Of a DNA stretch of 64,000 nucleotides, positions 59,110 to 64,000 are shown one piece after another. The notes under the pieces were generated by a model. The model did no database searches and was not told where the DNA came from. It was given only the letters and a program-made list of their open reading frames with translations. The position numbers and the translations under genes were made by a program. Within the stretch, counting starts at the first letter, position 1, and each line of letters begins with the position of its first letter. The DNA is from Micromonospora antibiotica (GTDB lineage: Bacteria; Actinomycetota; Actinomycetes; Mycobacteriales; Micromonosporaceae): NCBI RefSeq assembly GCF_017599305.1, contig NZ_JAGFWR010000034.1, positions 1 to 64,000 on the forward strand, given 5' to 3'.

Positions 59110-59340
59110 ATGACCGACCCCCGTTACGCCCCGATCGGCCTCGCGGTCGGTAATGACCTGGTCGACGTCGACGACGTCGACACCCGTCCCGTGGTGGGTG
59201 CGGACGACGCCCGCGCCGACGCCGCCCAGGCCGGCGCGGAGGTGGACCTGTCCGACGGCACCCGGGACGGCGACGGCGTGCCGGTCGGTGCGGCCGACGC
59301 GGACGCCGACCGGACCCGGGCGGCAGGCGAGCAGGGCTGA
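59110..59340 (+). CDS. Small acidic protein, 76 aa
   Basis: A highly Asp/Ala-rich peptide (GNDLVDVDDVDTRPVVGADDA, DADADRTRAAGEQG) with no hydrophobic core, so likely disordered. ATG 59110 follows AAGGAGGAG. It is conserved-looking in style with other short acidic actinobacterial proteins. Function unknown. Confidence 0.6.
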   Translation: MTDPRYAPIGLAVGNDLVDVDDVDTRPVVGADDARADAAQAGAEVDLSDGTRDGDGVPVGAADADADRTRAAGEQG

Positions 59341-59500
59341 CCGTCGGGCGGGGGTGGTCGCCCGCCCCCGCCCGGCAGGTGCGCCGGCCCGTCGGGCTGA
59401 GCCCGCACCGGCCGGCTCACCGGCGACCCGGGGTGCCCGCACCGGAGGGTGCGGTAGCCCGGGTCGCCGGGGCCGGACTGCTCAGTGGCCGCCGGACTGT

Positions 59501-60280
59501 TCAGTGGCCGCGGATCGCGCGGTGGATCTGCACCGGCAGGGCCGGGGCACCGTCCACCGGCGCGGGGTCCTCCGGGGTGGGCGCGATGCCACCGGCGGCG
59601 ATCTTGTCCAGGGTCTTCAGCCCGGCCACGTCGATGGTGCCGAAGACGGTGTAGTTGGGGCGCAGCGCCGAGTCCGACTGGACCAGGAAGAACTGGCTGC
59701 CGTTGGTGTCCGGCCCGGCGTTGGCCATCGCGAGCGTGCCCCGGGCGTAGAGCCGGCGCACGCCGGTCGGGTCGGTCGGCGCGGGCGGCAGGTCGGTGGG
59801 CAGTTCGTCGCGGTAGCGGTAGCCCGGCCCGCCCTCACCCGTGCCGGACGGGTCACCGCACTGGAGCACCTTGAGCGTCGGGTAGGCGGTCAACCGGTGA
59901 CAGGGCGTCCAGTCGTAGAACCGGTGCCGCGCCAGGTGCAGGAAGCTCTGCACCGTGCACGGGGCCTGCTCCCGGTCCAGGGTCAGGCCGATCGGCCCCT
60001 GGCTGGTGCGCAGGGTGACCCGGACCGTGCCCTCGTCCGGCGTCCGGCGCGGGTCCCGCGGCAGCGGCACCGGCCGGGCCGGTGGTTCGTCGGGCGTGGA
60101 GGTGTACGCGCACGGCCCCTTCGTGGTCCGGGCGGCGCTCGGCCCGTCGGCGGGCGCGGCGACGGCGGCGGTGCCACCGGCGACGACCAGTGCCGCCGAG
60201 GCCAGCGCCACCCCGGCGAGGCGGGTCAGCCGGCCGGCCGGACGCGACCCGGCGGCGAACGGTCGGGGTTCACTCGACAC
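59501..60280 (-). CDS. Secreted cyclophilin-type peptidyl-prolyl isomerase
   Basis: A 259-aa PPIase that speeds cis-trans proline isomerisation outside the membrane. A signal peptide covers about 1-43 (LAGVALASAALVVAGGTAAVAA). The cyclophilin fold shows PCTVQSFLHLARHRFYDWTPCHRL, GGPGYRYRDELP, and NTNGSQFFLVQ-like DTNGSQFFLVQSDS with YTVFGTID. GTG 60280 follows GAGGACC; an ATG at 60328 is possible. It lies between the two carboxypeptidases, so a folding role in the wall space is plausible. Confidence 0.88.
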   Translation of the reverse strand: MSSEPRPFAAGSRPAGRLTRLAGVALASAALVVAGGTAAVAAPADGPSAARTTKGPCAYTSTPDEPPARPVPLPRDPRRTPDEGTVRVTLRTSQGPIGLTLDREQAPCTVQSFLHLARHRFYDWTPCHRLTAYPTLKVLQCGDPSGTGEGGPGYRYRDELPTDLPPAPTDPTGVRRLYARGTLAMANAGPDTNGSQFFLVQSDSALRPNYTVFGTIDVAGLKTLDKIAAGGIAPTPEDPAPVDGAPALPVQIHRAIRGH

Positions 60281-60453
60281 TGTGGTCCTCCTGGACTCGT
60301 GGTACCGGAGAGGCGGGCGGTACCGCAACGACCGGAGTCTATGGATGGCCGGCCCGGTTGTCGACGCTGATCGACACCGGGCGGGGCGTCACCGTCGGTC
60401 CCCCGGGCGGGCCGCCGCGGGTCTCCGCGCGCCACAGCCGGCGGGGTCGGCGG

Positions 60454-61704
60454 TCAGTCCCAGGCGACGCGTCGGCGGACCCGGCGACGGGTCCGCCGAC
60501 GACCGACAGCGAACAGGACGGCCAACACCCCGACCAGGGCCGCCGCACCGCCGATCACCGCCGTGCCGAGCCAGTGCGGTGTGCCCGCCGGCCGGCCGGC
60601 GGGACCCGGGGCGGCGGCCACCGGGGCCGACGGCGACACCGACGTGCGGGGGGTGGTCACCTCCCCCGGCTCGACCAGCCGCCCGACCGAGGCGTCCCGG
60701 GGCAGGCTGAAGCCCCAGTCGAGCAGCCGCGCCCCCTGCTCCCAGCCACGCACCGGGCGGGCCTCCGCACCGAGCAGGGTCACCACCAGCCGACGCCCAC
60801 CGCGTTGCGCGGCTCCGACGTAGGTGTGCCGGGCCAGGTCCGTGAATCCGGTCTTCCCGCCCAACGCCCCCGGGTACCGGTAGATCAACTGGTTCTCGTT
60901 CTGGATCTGGAAGCCGGGCTTGCGCAGTGCGGGTTGGGCCGGGATCTGGGTCCGCTCGGTCAGCGCGTACCGGCGGAAGGTGGGGTCGGCGAAACAGACC
61001 CGGGCGATCAGCGCCAGGTCGTACGCGCTGGTGAACTGGCCCGGCCCGTCCAACCCGGACGGGGTCACCGCCCGGGTCTGCCACGCGCCGAGCCGACGGG
61101 CCTCGGCGTTCATCTCGCGGACCCCGGCGGCGGAGCTGCCCGCGCCCAGCCGGGCCAGCAGGTTCGCCGCGTCGTTGCCGGACTGCAGCAGCAGGCCGAG
61201 CCAGGCGGTCTCGACCGAGTAGCGGCCACCGTCGAGCAGGCCGACGGCGGAGCTGCCGGGCTCGATGTCCAGGTCGGCGCGGGTCGCCGTGACCACCTGT
61301 TTCGGGTTCAGCTTCGGCAGCATGGTGGCGGCGAGGAGCAACTTCTGCACGCTGGCCGGGGTGGCGTACGCGTGTGGGCCGCAGCCGCCGAGGACCGCTC
61401 CGGTGTCCAGGTCGGCGACCAGCCACGACGTGGCGGTGACCGGCGGTGGCGCGGGCGTGCCCGGGGGAACGGTCAACCCGGGGGTGGCCAACGACTCTCC
61501 GCCCACCGTCTGCTGCTCGGGCACCGCCGCCGGCGGCGCGGGCCGGGGAGGCCGGGTGACCTTCGGCGTCGGCAGCTTCGGGCACGGCACGACGGCCGCG
61601 CGGGCCGAGCCGGCGCGGCCCGCGACGCCCGCGTGCGCGGGGACCGGCAGTGCCACGGTGAGGAGTACGGCCGCGACGGCGGCGGCCAGGACCCGGGCTC
61701 TCAT
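60454..61704 (-). CDS. D-alanyl-D-alanine carboxypeptidase (PBP5-like), copy 2
   Basis: A 416-aa paralogue of the protein at 57650, with the same order: signal peptide (RVLAAAVAAVLLTVALPVPAHA), Pro-rich stretch, ASVQK, QSGNDAANLL, LGGKTGFTDL, a C-terminal helix (LGTAVIGGAAALVGVLAVLFAV) and an Arg-rich tail. Long identical runs (SGLDGPGQFTSAYDLALIAR) show a fairly recent duplication. Unlike copy 1 it is not coupled to a downstream gene. Confidence 0.92.
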   Translation of the reverse strand: MRARVLAAAVAAVLLTVALPVPAHAGVAGRAGSARAAVVPCPKLPTPKVTRPPRPAPPAAVPEQQTVGGESLATPGLTVPPGTPAPPPVTATSWLVADLDTGAVLGGCGPHAYATPASVQKLLLAATMLPKLNPKQVVTATRADLDIEPGSSAVGLLDGGRYSVETAWLGLLLQSGNDAANLLARLGAGSSAAGVREMNAEARRLGAWQTRAVTPSGLDGPGQFTSAYDLALIARVCFADPTFRRYALTERTQIPAQPALRKPGFQIQNENQLIYRYPGALGGKTGFTDLARHTYVGAAQRGGRRLVVTLLGAEARPVRGWEQGARLLDWGFSLPRDASVGRLVEPGEVTTPRTSVSPSAPVAAAPGPAGRPAGTPHWLGTAVIGGAAALVGVLAVLFAVGRRRTRRRVRRRVAWD

Positions 61705-62075
61705 GGTCAGGCACCCTACCGAGGCGGGGCGTCGCTCTCCCAGGGGGCGCGACCGGCCCGACGGGAGCGGGTTGCCTCACTCTCGATGATCACACCATTA
61801 CGCAACGTTGCCTAAATTGCTGCCGCAGAGCACGGGCGGGATCGCTCCCATGCGCCCTGAGCTGCGGTTTTACCGACAACCACGGAGTGCGACCGGAAGC
61901 TCACCAAAATTCTTGAACGATCTCCGAGTGGTCCCCGTATCCATCGCCGCAAGGACGGACCGGGGCGCTGCCGAGTACGAGGCGGCGGACGACGGCCCAC
62001 CTTCACCCCAGCCACCGTCGGACCGACCGGACGCGACATCCGTCGACGGTCCGTCGGAGATCAGAGGAGAGGTAC
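61705..62075. other. Long leader/promoter region of the repeat protein gene
   Basis: About 370 bases. GCAACGTTGC (61802-61811) is a perfect 10-bp palindrome in an AT-rich patch just upstream of the divergent carboxypeptidase gene. A second AT-rich patch lies at 61870-61925 (CACCAAAATTCTTGAACG). No gene is seen. Confidence 0.5.
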
Positions 62076-63266
62076 ATGGCCAGGCCAATGCGGAAGAATT
62101 CCGTTCTCAAGCTCGGCGGAGTGGGCGCCCTGGCGGTGCTGCTCCTGGGTGGCGGCCTGCAGCTCGCCTCCGCCGCCGAGAACACCGGCAGCAGCGCCGC
62201 GCAGACCGTGAACTGCCCCACCGTACGGGACAAGCTGCCGGCGGTCCCGGCGGCGGCCGCCGCCGGGGTGGAGCGGGAACTGGCCAACCTGGACGAGGAG
62301 ATCGCCCGGCAGAACGAGCGGCTGGCCAAGCAGGCCGCCAACCCCCAGGGCGGCGCGAACTTCATCAACAACGCCATCCTCGGCCCGCTGAAGAGCAAGC
62401 GCGTCGCGGTGCTGGACCGCATCGAGATCAACTTCAACCGGGTCGGCGCACAACGCCCCAACCTGGACAGCCTGGCCGCCTGCGGGCTGAACGCCCCGGG
62501 CGTCGCCAGTGCGCTGAACAGCTCCGTCAAGGCCGGCAACGCCGCCACCGGCGGGAACAACACCACTGCCGCCGCCCAGACGGTGAACTGCCCGACGCCG
62601 CAGATCCCCGCCGTCCCCGCCCAGGCCGCCGCGAACGTCCAGGCCGAACTGGCCAACCTCGACAAGCAGATCGGCGAAGCCAACGCCCGCCTCGCCCAGC
62701 AGGCCGCCAACCCCCAGGGCGGCGCCAACTTCATCAACAACGCCATCCTCGGCCCGCTGAAGGACAAGCGCCAAGCCGCCCTCGACCGCATCGAGATCGC
62801 CTTCAACCGCGTCGGCGCACAGCGCCCCAACCTCGACAACTTCGCCGCCTGCGGTCTCAACGGCGCGGGTGCCGGGAACGCGGGCGCGGGCGCGGGCGCG
62901 GGCAACAACGGTGCCGGCAACAACGGCGCGGGTAACAACGGCGCGGGCAACAACGGTGCCGGCAACGCGGGGAACGCCCGGACGGTGAACTGCCCGACGC
63001 CGCAGATCCCCGCCGTCCCCGCCCAGGCCGCCGCGAACGTCCAGGCCGAACTGGCCAACCTCGACAAGCAGATCGGCGAAGCCAACGCCCGCCTCGCCCA
63101 GCAGGCCGCCAACCCCCAGGGCGGCGCCAACTTCATCAACAACGCCATCCTCGGCCCGCTGAAGGACAAGCGCCAAGCCGCCCTCGACCGCATCGAGATC
63201 GCCTTCAACCGCGTCGGCGCACAGCGCCCCAACCTCGACAACTTCGCCGCCTGCGGCCTGAACTGA
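62076..63266 (+). CDS. Secreted protein of three tandem 94-residue repeats
   Basis: A 396-aa exported protein of unknown function. After a signal peptide (about 1-33, VGALAVLLLGGGLQLASA) come three repeats starting at residues 44, 169 and 303, each with NCPT near the start, a coiled-coil-like helix (ELANLDKQIGEANARLAQQA), NPQGGANFINNAILGPL, and ending RVGAQRPNLDNFAACGL. The two Cys per repeat could form a disulfide. Repeats 2 and 3 are joined by a Gly/Ala/Asn linker of GAGNN units. GAGAGGAGAG precedes ATG 62076. The design suggests a surface or extracellular binding or structural protein. Confidence 0.75.
   Translation: MARPMRKNSVLKLGGVGALAVLLLGGGLQLASAAENTGSSAAQTVNCPTVRDKLPAVPAAAAAGVERELANLDEEIARQNERLAKQAANPQGGANFINNAILGPLKSKRVAVLDRIEINFNRVGAQRPNLDSLAACGLNAPGVASALNSSVKAGNAATGGNNTTAAAQTVNCPTPQIPAVPAQAAANVQAELANLDKQIGEANARLAQQAANPQGGANFINNAILGPLKDKRQAALDRIEIAFNRVGAQRPNLDNFAACGLNGAGAGNAGAGAGAGNNGAGNNGAGNNGAGNNGAGNAGNARTVNCPTPQIPAVPAQAAANVQAELANLDKQIGEANARLAQQAANPQGGANFINNAILGPLKDKRQAALDRIEIAFNRVGAQRPNLDNFAACGLN
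62580..63263 (+). repeat. Near-identical 282-bp repeats inside the secreted repeat protein
   Basis: 62580-62861 and 62982-63263 differ at only two positions near the end (GGTCTCAAC against GGCCTGAAC) by reading. Between them lies a shorter tandem run of GGCGCGGGYAACAAC units coding GAGNN. The first protein repeat (from 62205) is clearly diverged. Confidence 0.9.
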
Positions 63267-63277
63267 CCGGTCCCTCA

Positions 63278-63312
63278 CGGACGGCCCGGCGGATGATCCG
63301 CCGGGCCGTCCG
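63278..63312 (+). terminator. Terminator hairpin after the repeat protein
   Basis: A 17-bp perfect inverted repeat (CGGACGGCCCGGCGGAT with complement) with a minimal loop, 12 bp past the stop. Confidence 0.7.
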
Positions 63313-63374
63313 GCTGTGCGCACCCACCCCGGCACACCCGACGTCCCACCCGGCTCAGCACGCCCCCGCCGTGG

Positions 63375-63475
63375 TCAGCGCTCCCCCGTCCAGCTCAGTG
63401 CGTCCCGACCGACCCAGCGCGCCTCGGTCGGCTCCAGCGCGCCTCGGCCGGCTCCAGTGCGCCTCGGTCGGCTCA
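63375..63475. repeat. Short tandem repeats
   Basis: Units near GCGCCTCGGTCGGCTCCA recur three times, and a related CTCAGTGCGTCCCG occurs at both ends. It abuts the MerR gene stop. Confidence 0.55.
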
Positions 63476-64000
63476 GTGCGTCCCGGCCGGGACGGTTTCG
63501 GCGAGGTAGTCGGACAACGCGGCGGAGCCTCGCAGCCGACGCAGGCTGCGGGCGTGCAGGTCCTGCTCCCGCCGGGCGAGTTCGGCCCGCACCCGGTCCG
63601 GTCGGCCGGTGCTGCGCAACTCGTCGAGGACCGCGGTGATGATGTCGAACGGGTACCCGCCCCGACGCAGCAGCGCCACCACCTGCGCCGCCCGCCACTC
63701 GGCCACGTCGTACACCCGGTAGCCGGTGCCACGCTGCCGGTGCGGGCGGAGCAGGCCGCGCTGCTCCCACAGGCGCAGCTGCGAGGTCCGCACCCCGACC
63801 TGGGCGGCCACCACACCGATCCGGGCGTCCCGGCGGGGCACGGCCGCCGCCGGACTGTCCAGCACCGTCTCGAAGGCGCCCAGCACCCGGGCGATCTCGG
63901 CCCGTTCGCGGTCCAGCTCGGCGTGCCCGGCGTCGAGCGCGGCGAGCGCCGCCGGCAGCTCACCCCGGTGCACGGCGGCCAACACCTCGCGGGTACGCGC
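63473..64000 (-). CDS. MerR-family regulator, 5' part beyond the window
   Basis: The 176 visible residues are open to the right edge. A MerR winged helix lies in the middle: ARIGVVAAQVGVRTSQLRLWEQRGLL, then GTGYRVYDVAEWRAAQVVALLRRGGYPFDIITAVLDEL. It is preceded by an acidic helix (ALAALDAGHAELDRERAEI) that normally ends an N-terminal domain, so the full protein probably has another DNA-binding or effector part outside the window, as in TioE-like regulators. No Cys ligands for metals are seen. The stop is TGA at 63473. Confidence 0.75.
   Translation of the reverse strand, partial: ARTREVLAAVHRGELPAALAALDAGHAELDRERAEIARVLGAFETVLDSPAAAVPRRDARIGVVAAQVGVRTSQLRLWEQRGLLRPHRQRGTGYRVYDVAEWRAAQVVALLRRGGYPFDIITAVLDELRSTGRPDRVRAELARREQDLHARSLRRLRGSAALSDYLAETVPAGTH

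Overview
The window is high-GC actinobacterial DNA. Coding is dense, GTG/TTG starts are frequent, many neighbouring genes overlap by 4 bp, and third codon positions are almost always G or C. The gene families present (an Fxs RiPP locus, a DivIVA-type coiled-coil protein, secreted PT-linker proteases, XRE regulators with small coupled ORFs) point to Micromonosporaceae, probably Micromonospora. That assignment is inferred from style and content; there is no rRNA marker here.

Layout. 1-720 holds no gene I can support. 721-6176 carries a DivIVA-domain coiled-coil protein, a methyltransferase and an aminoglycoside nucleotidyltransferase-like gene each split by one frameshift, an XRE regulator and an alpha/beta hydrolase. 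6170-15617 is the most interesting block, an Fxs-type locus on the minus strand: a 2TM SLATT/DUF4231-like protein, a 43-residue precursor ending FGSTV-COOH, a radical SAM/SPASM maturase fused to an intact HExxH domain, two TIR-like proteins, and a 1304-aa ParA-like/NB-ARC/TPR protein. 16041-30018 has an M4 protease, a molybdate regulator plus modABC, nhaA, htpG, two small enzymes, smpB, an EamA-like transporter and an ArsR/MFS pair. 30352-39504 has a Phd-like protein, a secreted M28 aminopeptidase, a PadR/ABC exporter operon, a VOC protein facing a WYL regulator, and a type-B carboxylesterase. 39655-42284 is an arsenic locus (arsR, aquaporin, GNAT, arsC, facing arsI).

42285-46006 is a degraded accessory stretch: a truncated-looking ricin-type lectin, two broken GntR genes, an HD hydrolase and an XRE regulator, with a 40-bp direct repeat (37/40) bounding about 1.9 kb. 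46270-50505 holds a chain of very small coupled ORFs leading into an XRE/TPR regulator, an AMIN-like secreted protein and an orphan response regulator. 50670-56587 has a trypsin-like protease, a MalY-type lyase, and rtcB lying between tRNA-Arg(ACG) and a structurally defective tRNA-Trp-like gene, followed by an esterase and a DinB protein. 56811-61704 is a cell-wall group: a VanX-like lipoprotein, two paralogous D-Ala-D-Ala carboxypeptidases and a secreted cyclophilin. The window ends with a three-repeat secreted protein and a MerR regulator cut by the right edge.

Two features stand out as possibly under-described. The first is the Fxs locus, which joins a cyclophane RiPP pathway to conflict-system-like parts (STAND ATPase, TIR-like and SLATT-like proteins). 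The second is the rtcB / tRNA-Trp-like pair, in which the acceptor stem, Trp anticodon and G73 are kept while the anticodon stem, D-stem and T-loop are broken.
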